A stretch of 64,000 bases of DNA from Pluralibacter gergoviae ATCC 33028 = NBRC 105706 (GTDB taxonomy: Bacteria; Pseudomonadota; Gammaproteobacteria; Enterobacterales; Enterobacteriaceae), in contig NZ_BCZS01000007.1 of the NCBI RefSeq assembly GCF_001598855.1, positions 62,001 through 126,000 on the forward strand, written 5' to 3'. The notes under the pieces were generated by a model. It was given only the letters and a program-made list of their open reading frames with translations. It was not told where the DNA came from and did not search any database. A program made the position numbers and the translations under genes. Of the stretch, positions 19,064-27,519 are shown piece by piece. Numbering within the stretch: the stretch's first letter is position 1; each line of letters opens with the position of its first letter.

Positions 19064-19328
19064 ATTTTTTGTCGCCACGACGGCAACGTTATGATGCGCA
19101 GAAATGCATTGTTCCGCACTTTTCAGCGCATCATTTTTCTATTTTTACAGAATGTGTCACCATACCAAAAACAATTCAAAGAATTGTCTGCAATAATGCG
19201 CGCAATTCATTTAATTGCGCTACCCGTACATTTTAAGACCTTTTTTAAGGTCGTTTCCGCCTATAAAGGCACGGCGCCGCCGCCCTGATTAAAACGCGCT
19301 CAGTCAGCGCGTTTTCGTTAAAAAATTT
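19064..19328. other. fliD-fliC intergenic core with four consecutive perfect hairpins
   Basis: This stretch between two divergent late promoters holds four perfect inverted repeats in a row: ACAATTC/GAATTGT (19171-19187), GCGCAATT/AATTGCGC (19200-19220), GACCTT/AAGGTC (19237-19252) and AAAACGCGCT/AGCGCGTTTT (19291-19315). The last looks like an intrinsic terminator with short T runs on both sides. No convincing gene lies here; a 65-codon open frame (19091-19288) has unremarkable composition. A structured small RNA or operator array is possible. Confidence 0.5.
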
Positions 19329-19355
19329 TTCAGTTATTTTTTCCGCCACCGATAT
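19329..19355 (+). promoter_or_regulatory. Sigma-28 (FliA) promoter of fliC
   Basis: TTCAGTTA, 11 bases, then ACCGATAT. The -10 element is identical to that before fliD and the -35 element is identical to the one before flgK. It lies about 78 bases upstream of the fliC ATG, leaving a leader with a GAGGAA ribosome-binding site. Confidence 0.8.
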
Positions 19356-19432
19356 TTAAATCATGCGAAACGAAACAGCGCATCACGTTATTATCTTTTT
19401 TAAATAGTAATTAATGTAATGAGGAACTACTA

Positions 19433-20542
19433 ATGGCACAAGTCATTAATACCAACGCCCTGAGCCTGGTCGCACAGAATAACTTAAACAAATCTCAGGC
19501 ATCCCTGGGTACCGCTATTCAGCGCCTCTCTTCCGGCCTGCGTATTAACAGCGCCAAGGACGATGCCGCCGGTCAGGCGATCAGCAACCGCTTCACCGCC
19601 AACATCAACGGCCTGAGCCAGGCGTCGCGCAACGCCAACGACGGTATCTCCATCGCCCAGACCACTGAAGGCGCGCTGAACGAGATCAACGACAACCTGC
19701 AGAATATCCGCCGCCTGACCACCCAGGCGCAGAACGGCACCAACTCCGATTCTGACCGTAAATCTATTCAGGACGAAATCGACGCGCGTCTGGACGAAAT
19801 TAACCGCATCTCCGAGCAGACCGAATTTAACGGCGTGAAGGTACTGAGCAAGGATCAGTCCCTGAGCATCCAGGTCGGCGCCAACGACGGCCAGACCATT
19901 GATATTCAGCTGAATAAAATCGACTCCACCACGCTGGGTATGGACGATTTCAAAGTGGCGACAGGTATGACTGCTGAAGAACAGGCCGACGGTGCCAGCA
20001 TTACAGTCAAAGATTCTGGCGGTGCGGACAAAGCCGGTACTGTGAGTCTTACCGATCTTAATGCTGCTGCAGACATTACAGCTGAAGCCGGTGCGAATGC
20101 GAAGCTGTATAAGTCGGATGACGGCAACTACTATGCCGTTGGTGACGATGGTGCCGTAAAAGTGGATCTAGGCTGGGATGATGCTAATAGCAAAGTAACC
20201 TATAAAGCCAATGGCGCCAAGCTGGACGATGCAACAAGAGCAGGTGCCGGCCTGGGCGAACCCTCGACGGCCAACCCTCTCGCTACCATCGACAAGGCGC
20301 TGGCGCAGGTGGATGAACTGCGCTCCGGCCTGGGTGCGGTACAGAACCGCTTTGACTCGGTGATCAGCAACCTGGACAGCACCGTTAACAACCTGTCCGA
20401 GTCCCGCTCCCGTATCCAGGACGCCGACTTCGCCTCTGAAGTGTCCAACATGAGCCGCGCCAACATCCTGCAGCAGGCGGGCGTAACCGTCCTCGGCCAG
20501 GCTAACCAGGTTCCGCAGAACGTACTGTCACTGCTGCGTTAA
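19433..20542 (+). CDS. fliC: FliC, flagellin
   Basis: Short flagellin of 369 residues (E. coli K-12 about 498). The D0/D1 ends are well conserved (MAQVINTNALSLVAQNNLNK; C-terminal DADFASEVSNMSRANILQQA and QNVLSLLR). The central variable region (about residues 175-270) is reduced and its codon use is visibly more AT-rich than the GC-rich ends, suggesting exchange of the exposed domain. In the D1 helix seen by Toll-like receptor 5 the usual LQRVREL appears as LQNIRRL. It has its own sigma-28 promoter and a strong terminator; FliS is the likely chaperone. Confidence 0.98.
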   Translation: MAQVINTNALSLVAQNNLNKSQASLGTAIQRLSSGLRINSAKDDAAGQAISNRFTANINGLSQASRNANDGISIAQTTEGALNEINDNLQNIRRLTTQAQNGTNSDSDRKSIQDEIDARLDEINRISEQTEFNGVKVLSKDQSLSIQVGANDGQTIDIQLNKIDSTTLGMDDFKVATGMTAEEQADGASITVKDSGGADKAGTVSLTDLNAAADITAEAGANAKLYKSDDGNYYAVGDDGAVKVDLGWDDANSKVTYKANGAKLDDATRAGAGLGEPSTANPLATIDKALAQVDELRSGLGAVQNRFDSVISNLDSTVNNLSESRSRIQDADFASEVSNMSRANILQQAGVTVLGQANQVPQNVLSLLR

Positions 20543-20579
20543 TAAAGCACTGACTACGGGGTTCGTTATACCGAGCCTT

Positions 20580-20612
20580 GCCCCAGCCCCTCTCCGGCTG
20601 GGGCTTTTTTTT
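20580..20612 (+). terminator. Intrinsic terminator of fliC
   Basis: Stem GCCCCAGCC (20580-20588) and GGCTGGGGC (20596-20604) with a seven-base loop, followed by eight T residues, 38 bases after the fliC stop. This is a textbook Rho-independent terminator. Confidence 0.93.
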
Positions 20613-20771
20613 ATTTGCTTTTCTCGCCCGTCAATTCATCCGCTTTTTTTATTTCTGCCGCCGCTGGCACAACGGCGGTTAATTTATTTCCCGACCGCGG
20701 AATGGCAGAATATATTCAGGCCCGGAAAAAAGTCCGCGCTTAATTTTTTTAATCAATACTGATGAATAATA
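20613..20771 (+). promoter_or_regulatory. Upstream region of the Tad2-like gene
   Basis: AT-rich 159-base gap between the fliC terminator and the next gene. No sigma-28 motif is present, so the downstream gene is probably not part of the flagellar regulon. The ribosome-binding site is weak. Confidence 0.25.
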
Positions 20772-21494
20772 ATGGCAGATTTAACCGCAGTAGAAGGCTC
20801 GTTTGAATGGGCGATGCTCGAACTGAAAAATGGCAAGCGCGTCAGCCGCGAGGCGTGGAAAGACCGCAGCATGTATCTGGTGCTCAACCCCGGCGAACCG
20901 GGCCAGACGGTGAAGGACGGCGACTGGCGCGCCCTGGCCGGTGTGCCGGTGGATACAAAATTTGACTATCTGCCCAATATTGAGATCTGCAACGCGGAGG
21001 GAAATTTTGTGCCGTATCAGCCATCGCAGGTGGATATGGAGATGAAGGATTGGGGGGAGTTGGCGAGTGAACCTGGCAACACTAATTATATGTTGGTAGT
21101 TGATATTACTAACGGTCAATCTCTTGGAGAATATATTAGCTGCTGGGGATACTCCATAACAACTACAGGCAGCAAATGCACTATTATAGAAAATACCACA
21201 CCAGCACAGTATCTCAGAGCGTTTCAATTTTGGACAGGAAATACCGGCCCTAATGCTTTGGTAATAGATTTTCCAAGCGACGAAAATACTATGAATTACT
21301 ATTCAAAAATTTTATCTAAACCAGTCACGATCATGGTCGATGGTGTTTTTTATACTTTGCCTGTTGGTTCTGGCCCCACGACTAATAAGAGCTACAGTGT
21401 CAATTTCTATCCCATAGATGGATGCCCTGAGCTACACAAAAAATTCTTAACAAAAGATGAAATCCATCGTTTCTACTGCAAATGGGCCGATTAA
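20772..21494 (+). CDS. Protein with N-terminal Tad2/DUF2829-like domain and unknown C-terminal half
   Basis: Protein of 240 residues. Residues 5-97 (FEWAMLELKNGKRVSREAWKD; LNPGEPG; YLPNIEICNAEGNFVPYQPS; DMEMKDWGEL) fit the DUF2829 family, several phage members of which (Tad2) sequester cyclic-nucleotide signals of the Thoeris defence system. The conserved pattern is a small residue-rich helix, Lys-Arg, a Trp and a final DWxxL. Residues 98-240 are unlike anything I recognise and are encoded by clearly more AT-rich DNA (from about 21060), so the gene looks like a join of two sources. It sits between fliC and the cheW end of a convergent operon, an unusual place. The function is unknown; an anti-defence role is inference only. 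Confidence 0.7.
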   Translation: MADLTAVEGSFEWAMLELKNGKRVSREAWKDRSMYLVLNPGEPGQTVKDGDWRALAGVPVDTKFDYLPNIEICNAEGNFVPYQPSQVDMEMKDWGELASEPGNTNYMLVVDITNGQSLGEYISCWGYSITTTGSKCTIIENTTPAQYLRAFQFWTGNTGPNALVIDFPSDENTMNYYSKILSKPVTIMVDGVFYTLPVGSGPTTNKSYSVNFYPIDGCPELHKKFLTKDEIHRFYCKWAD

Positions 21495-21512
21495 CACCTC
21501 CACGCTAAACCA

Positions 21513-21538
21513 AAAAGGGCGACATCCTCCGTCGCCCG
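21513..21538 (-). terminator. Intrinsic terminator of the motAB-cheAW operon
   Basis: On the minus strand GGGCGAC, a seven-base loop, GTCGCCC, then TTTTT. It lies about 160 bases past the cheW stop and only 20 bases past the convergent Tad2-like gene. Confidence 0.8.
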
Positions 21539-21572
21539 CACAACCCGTCAGCAAACCCATCCTCGCCACACC

Positions 21573-21663
21573 GCCCGGCGGCGCTGCGCTTGCCGGGCCT
21601 ACAAAATCGCACCCCGCCGCATTACGTGAAATGTAGGCCGGTGCAAGCGCAGCGCCGCCCGGC
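21573..21663. repeat. BIME: two REP elements in opposite orientation
   Basis: Two palindromic REP units, 21573-21602 (GCCCGGCGGCGCTGCGCTTG start) and 21633-21663 (GTAGGCCGGTGCAAGCGCAG start), face each other across a 30-base spacer. The GCCGG...GCCTAC form is the standard enterobacterial REP. It lies between convergent genes, a typical site, and may protect the 3' end of the cheW transcript. Confidence 0.88.
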
Positions 21664-21700
21664 ATAAAGGCGGCACTATCGCCTCATGCCTGCTTCACCC

Positions 21701-22222
21701 CTACCGCTCAAACTCATGCTGCGGCTCCTCGTCCGCCAGGCGCTGGACGATATCCATCTCCTCGCTGTTGAGCAGCTTCTCGATATCCACCAGGATAATC
21801 ATCCGCTCGTCGAGAGTGCCCAGACCCAGCAGATACTTGCTGGAGAGCAGGGTCGAGAAGTCCGGGGCGGGCTTGATCTGCTCCGCCGTCAGGGACATCA
21901 CGTCCGATACGCCGTCGACCACGATCCCCACCACCCGGTCCTTGAGGCTGAGGACGATGGTTACCGTGTTGTCATCAATCTCCGCCGACGCCAGGCGGAA
22001 CTTCACCCGCAGGTCGAGGATCGGCACGATCACGCCGCGCAGGTTGGTTACGCCGGCAATAAAGTCCGGGGTATTGGCAATGTGGGTGACGCGGTCGTAG
22101 CCGCGGATCTCCTGCACCTTGAGGATCTCAATGCCGTACTCTTCGCTGCCGAGGGTAAAGATCAGATATTCGCTACCCACGTTTTTATCACCAAAATTTT
22201 TATCCGTGCCTGTCGTACTCAT
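21701..22222 (-). CDS. cheW: CheW, chemotaxis coupling protein
   Basis: Protein of 173 residues, single CheW (SH3-like) domain: [20 protein letters not shown], then [19 protein letters not shown] and [19 protein letters not shown]. CheW bridges receptors and the P5 domain of CheA in the signalling array. It lies 26 bases after cheA and ends the motA-motB-cheA-cheW operon. In E. coli receptor genes follow; here the operon stops at a terminator and a BIME. Confidence 0.97.
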   Translation of the reverse strand: MSTTGTDKNFGDKNVGSEYLIFTLGSEEYGIEILKVQEIRGYDRVTHIANTPDFIAGVTNLRGVIVPILDLRVKFRLASAEIDDNTVTIVLSLKDRVVGIVVDGVSDVMSLTAEQIKPAPDFSTLLSSKYLLGLGTLDERMIILVDIEKLLNSEEMDIVQRLADEEPQHEFER

Positions 22223-22248
22223 ACCAATACCTTGCTTAGCCCCAGTAG

Positions 22249-24213
22249 TTAGCGCCTTTCGGCCAGTTCGTTATTTTTGCTTAGCGTAAACAGCGCCACG
22301 ATATCGAGGATCAGCGCCACGCTGCCGTCCCCGAGAATGGTGGCGGCGGAGATGCCGGGCACCTTGCGGTAGTTCAGCTCCAGGTTCTTGACCACTACCT
22401 GATGCTGGCCGATAAGCTGGTCTACCAGCAGGGCGTAGCGGCAGCCCGCGCTCTGCAGGATCACGGCGATGCCGTCGGTGGGAGCTGCGGCGTCGCCGTC
22501 GATGCCGAAGATATGCTGCAGGTTGAGCAGAGGCAGATACTCGCCGCGCACCTGGAGCATCACTTCCCCGCCCGCCATGTTGTAGAGCGCGTTCTCCTGC
22601 GGCTGCAGCGACTCCATGACGGTGCCCAGCGGCAGGACGTAGATTTCGCTGCCGACGCGGACCGACATGCCGTCGAGTATGGCCAGCGTCAGCGGCAGAA
22701 CGATGCGTACGGTGGTGCCGTTATTCGGCTCGGAGTGCAGTTCGACGTGGCCGCCCATGGCGAGGATGTTGCGCCGCACCACGTCCATGCCCACGCCGCG
22801 CCCGGAGACGTCGGTGACCTGCTCCGCGGTCGAGAAGCCGGCGGCAAAGATCAGCATCCAGACCTCTTCGTCGCTCCAGTTTTCGTTGATGGCGATGCCC
22901 TGGGCGGCGGCGCGGGCGAGGATCTTCTCGCGGTTCAGCCCGGCGCCGTCGTCGATCACTTCAATGACGATGCTGCCGCCGTGGTGCTCGGCGGAGAGGA
23001 TCAGATTCCCCTGGGCCGATTTGCCTTTGGCAACGCGCTGCGCCTTCTCCTCGATGCCGTGATCGAGGCTGTTGCGCACCAGGTGGGTCAGCGGATCGAT
23101 AATGCGCTCAATCAGGCTCTTATCCAGTTCGGTGGAGCCGCCCTGCAGCGTCAGCTCGACCTCTTTACCGAGCTTCTGCCCAAGATCGTGGACCAGGCGC
23201 GGGAAACGGCTGAAGACGTACTCCATCGGCATCATGCGGATCGACATTACCGACTCCTGCAGATCGCGGGCGTTGCGCTCCATCTGGGCGATACTGGCGA
23301 TCAGGGTGTCGTACTGCGCCGGGTCGAGGGATTCGGAGAGCTGGGAGAGCATCGCCTGAGTGATGATCAGCTCGCCGACCAGGTTGATGATGGTATCCAC
23401 CTTTTCGACCGCCACGCGCAGGCTGCCGGTTTCGGCGGCCTGCGCGCGCACGGCGGGCTTAGCCCGGGCGGCGAGCGGACCGTCGTGGTGCGCGCTCTCT
23501 TTGTCCGCCGCCTCCGGCGCGGCCGATGCCAGCGGCGCGCTGGCGGGCGCGATAGTTATCTGATCGGCCTCAAGGACGAAGCAGAGCACCGCCAGAATAT
23601 CGTCGGCACAAGAGGTGGTCAGCAGCTGGACGTGCAGCGTGTCGCCGTCGCTGCTCTGCTCAAGCACTTCGCCCAGATGGCCCAGTTCGTCGAGCAGCGC
23701 GGCGCGATCCTTTTCAGCAACGCCCCTGAGCGCCACGTGCAGCGAGGTACTCGCATCGCCGCCGGGGGCCGGGGCCGCCGCGGTTGTCGCGGGCTCCGGC
23801 TGCGGCGCGGGCGCCTCATGGCCCTGCTTCGCCTCCAGGGCGATTTTGCGCAGCGCCTCGCAGATATAGCGGAATGTCTCCTCGTCGGGCTTTTCGGACG
23901 ATTTATACGCATCCAGCTGATCTTGCATAATGTCTTTACTCTCCAGGAACAGATTAATGATGTCGCTGGTCAGCAGCAGCTCGCCGCGACGGGCATCATC
24001 CAGCAGGTTCTCAAGGATGTGCGTGGTTTCTTGCAGCACGGTGAACCCGAAGGTGCCCGCCCCGCCTTTGATCGAGTGGGCGGCGCGAAAAATCGCATTC
24101 AGCCGCTCTTTGTCGGGCGACCGGCAATCGAGCGCCAGGAGATGGCTCTCCATATCAGCCATCAGCTCATCGGCTTCATCAAAAAAGGTTTGATAAAAAT
24201 CACTGATGTCCAT
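22249..24213 (-). CDS. cheA: CheA, chemotaxis histidine kinase
   Basis: Protein of 654 residues, the E. coli length. Domains in order: P1 with the phosphorylated His ([15 protein letters not shown]), P2 CheY/CheB-binding (about 155-230), P3 dimerisation, P4 HATPase ([32 protein letters not shown]) and P5 CheW-like ([15 protein letters not shown]). Linkers are rich in Ala and Pro. It phosphorylates CheY and CheB under receptor control. It starts three bases after motB. Confidence 0.98.
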   Translation of the reverse strand: MDISDFYQTFFDEADELMADMESHLLALDCRSPDKERLNAIFRAAHSIKGGAGTFGFTVLQETTHILENLLDDARRGELLLTSDIINLFLESKDIMQDQLDAYKSSEKPDEETFRYICEALRKIALEAKQGHEAPAPQPEPATTAAAPAPGGDASTSLHVALRGVAEKDRAALLDELGHLGEVLEQSSDGDTLHVQLLTTSCADDILAVLCFVLEADQITIAPASAPLASAAPEAADKESAHHDGPLAARAKPAVRAQAAETGSLRVAVEKVDTIINLVGELIITQAMLSQLSESLDPAQYDTLIASIAQMERNARDLQESVMSIRMMPMEYVFSRFPRLVHDLGQKLGKEVELTLQGGSTELDKSLIERIIDPLTHLVRNSLDHGIEEKAQRVAKGKSAQGNLILSAEHHGGSIVIEVIDDGAGLNREKILARAAAQGIAINENWSDEEVWMLIFAAGFSTAEQVTDVSGRGVGMDVVRRNILAMGGHVELHSEPNNGTTVRIVLPLTLAILDGMSVRVGSEIYVLPLGTVMESLQPQENALYNMAGGEVMLQVRGEYLPLLNLQHIFGIDGDAAAPTDGIAVILQSAGCRYALLVDQLIGQHQVVVKNLELNYRKVPGISAATILGDGSVALILDIVALFTLSKNNELAERR

Positions 24214-24216
24214 GCG

Positions 24217-25176
24217 TTACCCTCTGGTTGTAGAACCGCTCTCCGCCCCGGCCGGGGGCGTCGCTTTGCCGGAAATCGTGCTCATCGCCTTCAGCCCGGA
24301 CTGAATTTTTTCGCTGGACGGCGTGTCCGCGGCGTTCTGCAGCACGTTGTCCTCGCTCATGATGGTCTTCTCTTTGCTTTTGCTGAGCACCAGCACGCTG
24401 ATGCGTCGGTTGAGCGGATCGTCGGGCTTGATGTTCTCCAGATGGAGCATGTTGGCCGTACCGATCACGCGCAGGAATTTGTTATCCGCAAGCCCGCTGG
24501 CAACCAGCATCCGCCGCGTAGCGTTGGCGCGATCGGAGGAGAGCTCCCAGTTGCTGTAGCCCAGCTCGCCGTTGGCGTAGGGGAGCGAGTCCGTGTGGCC
24601 GGTGAGATTAATGCGGTTGGGCACGCTGTTGAGCACCGGCACCAGCGCCTGGAGAATGCCGCGCATATAGGGCTCGGGATCTTTGCTGCCGATCTTAAAC
24701 ATCGGCCGATCCTGGCTGTCGATAATCTGGATCAGCAGGCCGTCTTCCGTCAGGGAGAGCCGGAGGTTGGACTGGAAGTTGCTCAGACGCGGATCGTTGT
24801 GGATCAGGCTCTCCAGCTCTTCGTGGGCGCGCTTGAGGTGGCGGATATTTTTCTGCTTATCGAGTTCATCAATCTTCTTCTTGAACTCTTCGCCCTCTTT
24901 GCGCAGCAGATCTTCACCGCCGCCGGGGATCGGGCTGCTGCTGAGGCTGGCCTTATTGCCTCTCGACATCGCCACCCGCAGCGGCATCTTGAAATAATCG
25001 GCGATCTGCTCGCGCTGCAGCGGCGTCGAGGTCGACAGCAGCCACATAACGAGGAAGAAGGCCATCATCGCCGTCATAAAGTCGGCATAGGCAATCTTCC
25101 ACGAGCCGCCGTGGTGGCCGTGCTTGTGGCTTTTTCGTTTACGAACGATAAAAACAGGTTCGTTTTTTTTACTCAT
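24217..25176 (-). CDS. motB: MotB, flagellar stator protein (peptidoglycan anchor)
   Basis: Protein of 319 residues. A short basic N-terminus is followed by one membrane helix containing the proton-binding Asp (IAYADFMTAMMAFFLVMWLL). The C-terminal OmpA-like domain (LTGHTDSLPYANGELGYSNW, LSSDRANATRRMLVASGL) binds peptidoglycan. MotB forms the proton channel with MotA. The start overlaps the motA stop (ATGA). Confidence 0.97.
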   Translation of the reverse strand: MSKKNEPVFIVRKRKSHKHGHHGGSWKIAYADFMTAMMAFFLVMWLLSTSTPLQREQIADYFKMPLRVAMSRGNKASLSSSPIPGGGEDLLRKEGEEFKKKIDELDKQKNIRHLKRAHEELESLIHNDPRLSNFQSNLRLSLTEDGLLIQIIDSQDRPMFKIGSKDPEPYMRGILQALVPVLNSVPNRINLTGHTDSLPYANGELGYSNWELSSDRANATRRMLVASGLADNKFLRVIGTANMLHLENIKPDDPLNRRISVLVLSKSKEKTIMSEDNVLQNAADTPSSEKIQSGLKAMSTISGKATPPAGAESGSTTRG

Positions 25177-26060
25177 GAAGGCGTATCCATTTTACTGGTG
25201 GACATGCTTTTCACCTGGCGAACGTGCTCTTCCAGTTCGAGGAAGGTTGGCCGCTCGGTGGAGTAGAGCGTCTTGCGCCCGAACTCAACCGCAATCTGCG
25301 GCGCATAGCCGTTCATGCTGGACAGCAGCGTGACCTTGATGCACTGCAGCATCTTGATCTCTTCACTGCTTTTCTGCCGCAGCAGCGTGGCCAGCGGCAG
25401 GATAAAGCCGTAGGCGAGCAGGATGCCGAGGAAGGTGCCGACCATCGCGTGGGCAATCAGCTCGCCGAGTTCGGCCGCCGGGCGGTCGGCCGCCGCCAGG
25501 GCGTTCACCACGCCCATGACCGCCGCCACGATGCCGAACGCGGGCAGCGCGTCGCCGGTGGTGTTCAGGCTGCTGGCGGGCACCTCGTGCTCCTGTTCGG
25601 TGGTTTCGATATCCTCATCCATCAGCGCCTCCATCTCGAAGGCGTTCATGCTGCCGCTGATCAGCAGGCGCATATAGTCAACGATGAAGTTCATCAGGGT
25701 GGCGTCGGCAAGCAGGCGGGGATAGGCGGAGAAGATAGGGCTGTTCTGCGGATCCTCAATGTCGCCTTCCAGGGTCATCAGGCCGTGCTGACGCCCTTTC
25801 GCCAGCATCAGGTACATCATCGCCATCAGATCCATGTAGAGCGCTTTGGTGTAGCGCGTACCCTTAAGCATGTGCGGCAATGCCTTCATGGTCGCTTTAA
25901 TCGCTTTACCGTTATTACCGACGATAAACGCCCCCAGCCCGGCACCGCCGATAATCAATAATTCTGTCGGTTGAAAAAGCGCACCCAGCTGCCCTCCGGA
26001 TATGGAATAGCCACCGAAAACGCAAATCATAACAACCAGATAACCGATAATGACTAACAC
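25173..26060 (-). CDS. motA: MotA, flagellar stator proton-channel protein
   Basis: Protein of 295 residues, the E. coli length. It starts with GTG at 26060, with GAGGAA six bases upstream. Four membrane segments are visible; the cytoplasmic loop has the charged residues that meet FliG (KGRQHGLMTLEGDIED). The C-terminal membrane part includes LPAFGIVAAVMGVVNAL and GELIAHAMVGTFLGILLAYG. It is the first gene of motA-motB-cheA-cheW and lies downstream of flhDC, as in E. coli. I could not find a clear sigma-28 promoter directly before it. Confidence 0.97.
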   Translation of the reverse strand: MLVIIGYLVVMICVFGGYSISGGQLGALFQPTELLIIGGAGLGAFIVGNNGKAIKATMKALPHMLKGTRYTKALYMDLMAMMYLMLAKGRQHGLMTLEGDIEDPQNSPIFSAYPRLLADATLMNFIVDYMRLLISGSMNAFEMEALMDEDIETTEQEHEVPASSLNTTGDALPAFGIVAAVMGVVNALAAADRPAAELGELIAHAMVGTFLGILLAYGFILPLATLLRQKSSEEIKMLQCIKVTLLSSMNGYAPQIAVEFGRKTLYSTERPTFLELEEHVRQVKSMSTSKMDTPS

Positions 26061-26148
26061 AAAAAATTCCTCAGAAATGAATAAGCCGCAGCTCCGCCGG
26101 TAATAAGCAGATATGAAAAATGCACCTCAATAAATCGCAGCACGGACA

Positions 26149-26169
26149 GGGAATATCACCGATATTCCC
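26149..26169. repeat. Perfect palindrome between flhC and motA
   Basis: GGGAATATC, three bases, GATATTCCC lies 18 bases after the flhC stop. It could be a terminator for flhDC (no T run follows), a transcript-stabilising stem, or an operator for the motA promoter. Confidence 0.6.
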
Positions 26170-26186
26170 CGTCAACCGAATCACGC

Positions 26187-26735
26187 TTACATATGCATTT
26201 CAGCAGGCATGTTCGCTATTTTATTTTTCTTAATGGCCCGTGAAGGTGGGGAGCACAGGCTACAGGTGAAGGCGCTTCGGGAGTGTTCGCTGGTGACCAC
26301 GAAGCTTCCGCCACAGATGCAGCACTCCGTCTGCTCAATAATGCCGCAGTCGATAAAACGCAGCAGCGTCCATGCACGCGTCAGGCCCAGCACCGGCGCC
26401 TCGCCCTCGTAAACAGGGCACTGTTCCAGATAAAGGCGATAGGCCTTAATTGTCGCCTCAATAGGTCGGCTTGATTCCGTTCTCTGCAAATAGAGGTAAA
26501 TGTTGTAAAACATGGATGCGTGGATATTGCGTTCCCAGGCCATAAACCAGTCTTCTGAAAACGGCAGCATACCTTTCGGCGGCGGACAGCCGCGCAGCTC
26601 TTTATAAAGACGTAGAAGGCGTCTGCGGCTCAGATTGGTCGTGCTTTCCAGCATCTGCATACGTGCGCCAAAATTAATCAAATCCATGGCAATTTGAACT
26701 TCCCTGACTTCCTGGAGAATGCTTTTCTCGGTCAT
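26187..26735 (-). CDS. flhC: FlhC, flagellar master regulator subunit
   Basis: About 182 residues from the ATG at 26735 (MTEKSILQEVREVQIAMDLI), which matches E. coli MSEKSIVQEARDIQ. In-frame ATGs at 26741 and 26771 would add 2 or 12 residues; GGA lies near the 26741 ATG, so 26741 is also plausible. The zinc-binding cysteines are intact (CCICGG ... CSLCSPP). FlhC binds DNA and, with FlhD, forms the FlhD4C2 activator of class 2 flagellar promoters. The C-terminus is shorter than in E. coli. Confidence 0.95.
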   Translation of the reverse strand: MTEKSILQEVREVQIAMDLINFGARMQMLESTTNLSRRRLLRLYKELRGCPPPKGMLPFSEDWFMAWERNIHASMFYNIYLYLQRTESSRPIEATIKAYRLYLEQCPVYEGEAPVLGLTRAWTLLRFIDCGIIEQTECCICGGSFVVTSEHSRSAFTCSLCSPPSRAIKKNKIANMPAEMHM

Positions 26736-26757
26736 AATCATAAAGTCCAGTAATGCG

Positions 26758-27105
26758 TCATGTAGGATCAACTCGTTGCTCTGAGAGCGAGTTAAGTAAA
26801 TCGGTAGATAAAATAATGCCCGTGTGAATTTGCTGAAGGGCTTCGATTCTGGAGTCTTTCGTCAAGTTATCGATGACAATTTCGCTATCTACGCGTAACC
26901 GACAAATGAGCTGATTCGTCGATGCCAGCTTAATGAGCTGCGGTAAAGAGAGGTCTTTAATTGTATCAATAGTTGCTTCACTCAGTCCCAGGCGAAACCC
27001 TGCGGCAAATTTATCTTCACGAATAAGCTGCTGCGCCAGTAGAAGATAGGACAAATTGATGTCGTGAATTCTCTGAAGTTGATCGTCAACGTTTCCAATA
27101 GTCAT
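26758..27105 (-). CDS. flhD: FlhD, flagellar master regulator subunit
   Basis: Protein of 115 residues. The core (IHDINLSYLLLAQQLIREDK; LPQLIKLASTNQLICRLRVD; RIEALQQIHTGIILSTDLLN) is clearly FlhD, and the conserved Cys that links FlhD dimers is present in LICRL. It forms FlhD4C2 with FlhC and recruits sigma-70 RNA polymerase to class 2 promoters. It is preceded by a long AT-rich regulatory region, as in other enterobacteria, but here the next gene upstream is fliA in the same direction. Confidence 0.96.
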   Translation of the reverse strand: MTIGNVDDQLQRIHDINLSYLLLAQQLIREDKFAAGFRLGLSEATIDTIKDLSLPQLIKLASTNQLICRLRVDSEIVIDNLTKDSRIEALQQIHTGIILSTDLLNSLSEQRVDPT

Positions 27106-27519
27106 TTTATTTTTACCAAGCCACGAGGCTACAGCCCCAAGGATAAATTAAGTTTCTGAACAAAAAACATCAAAAATATTAGCTTCAGGTATAAAAATAA
27201 AGGTGACACAGCTGCTATTTTGCATATCTGCGCTGTAAATCCCATCACAGACAACAATGAATAAACGTTGCGCAACAGAATTACAATTTTGTGATGAGGT
27301 TCATAATTGAAGCAGTAGTTAATAATGAAACTCAATTACCTTCATAGTAAACATATAAACTGTCTTTGCGGTAATAGTCACACACCTTACTAATTTTCAA
27401 CTCTCCAGCTATTCTTCATGATGATGAACATCCCTGGTCGAAAAATATAATAGCACCGCAAAAAGTAATATTTTTAAGTATTGGATTATTATTCAATCAT
27501 TATTGCATCAATGATGCTG
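27106..27519 (-). promoter_or_regulatory. Long flhDC regulatory region
   Basis: A 414-base AT-rich region between fliA and flhD. Long leaders with many regulator sites are the rule for flhDC. A CRP-like site, TGTGATGAGGTTCATA, is at 27290-27305. No convincing gene is present; the 68-codon open frame at 27129-27335 looks random. Confidence 0.6.
27290..27305. promoter_or_regulatory. Possible CRP-cAMP site upstream of flhDC
   Basis: TGTGA-N6-TCATA, with one full half-site and a degenerate second half, about 185 bases upstream of flhD. E. coli flhDC is activated by CRP from a comparable upstream site. Confidence 0.35.

Noticed and set aside
19091-19288. 65-codon open frame between fliD and fliC
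   Set aside because: It runs through three hairpins and lacks a ribosome-binding site; a structured RNA is more plausible than a protein.
21573-21663. CRISPR-like or ERIC repeat at the cheW end
   Set aside because: Two units in opposite orientation with a short spacer and the GCCGG...GCCTAC form are a REP/BIME pair. No CRISPR array is visible anywhere in the window.
22402-25266. Long open frame (954 codons) on the plus strand opposite cheA and motB
   Set aside because: It mirrors GC-rich minus-strand genes whose products are unmistakable; its translation is rich in Arg, Gln, His and Ala with no domain. A codon-bias shadow.
26061-26148. Sigma-28 promoter directly before motA
   Set aside because: No CCGATA-type -10 with the right spacing could be found, although one is expected from E. 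coli.
27129-27335. 68-codon open frame upstream of flhD
   Set aside because: AT-rich leader DNA with no ribosome-binding site; composition looks random.
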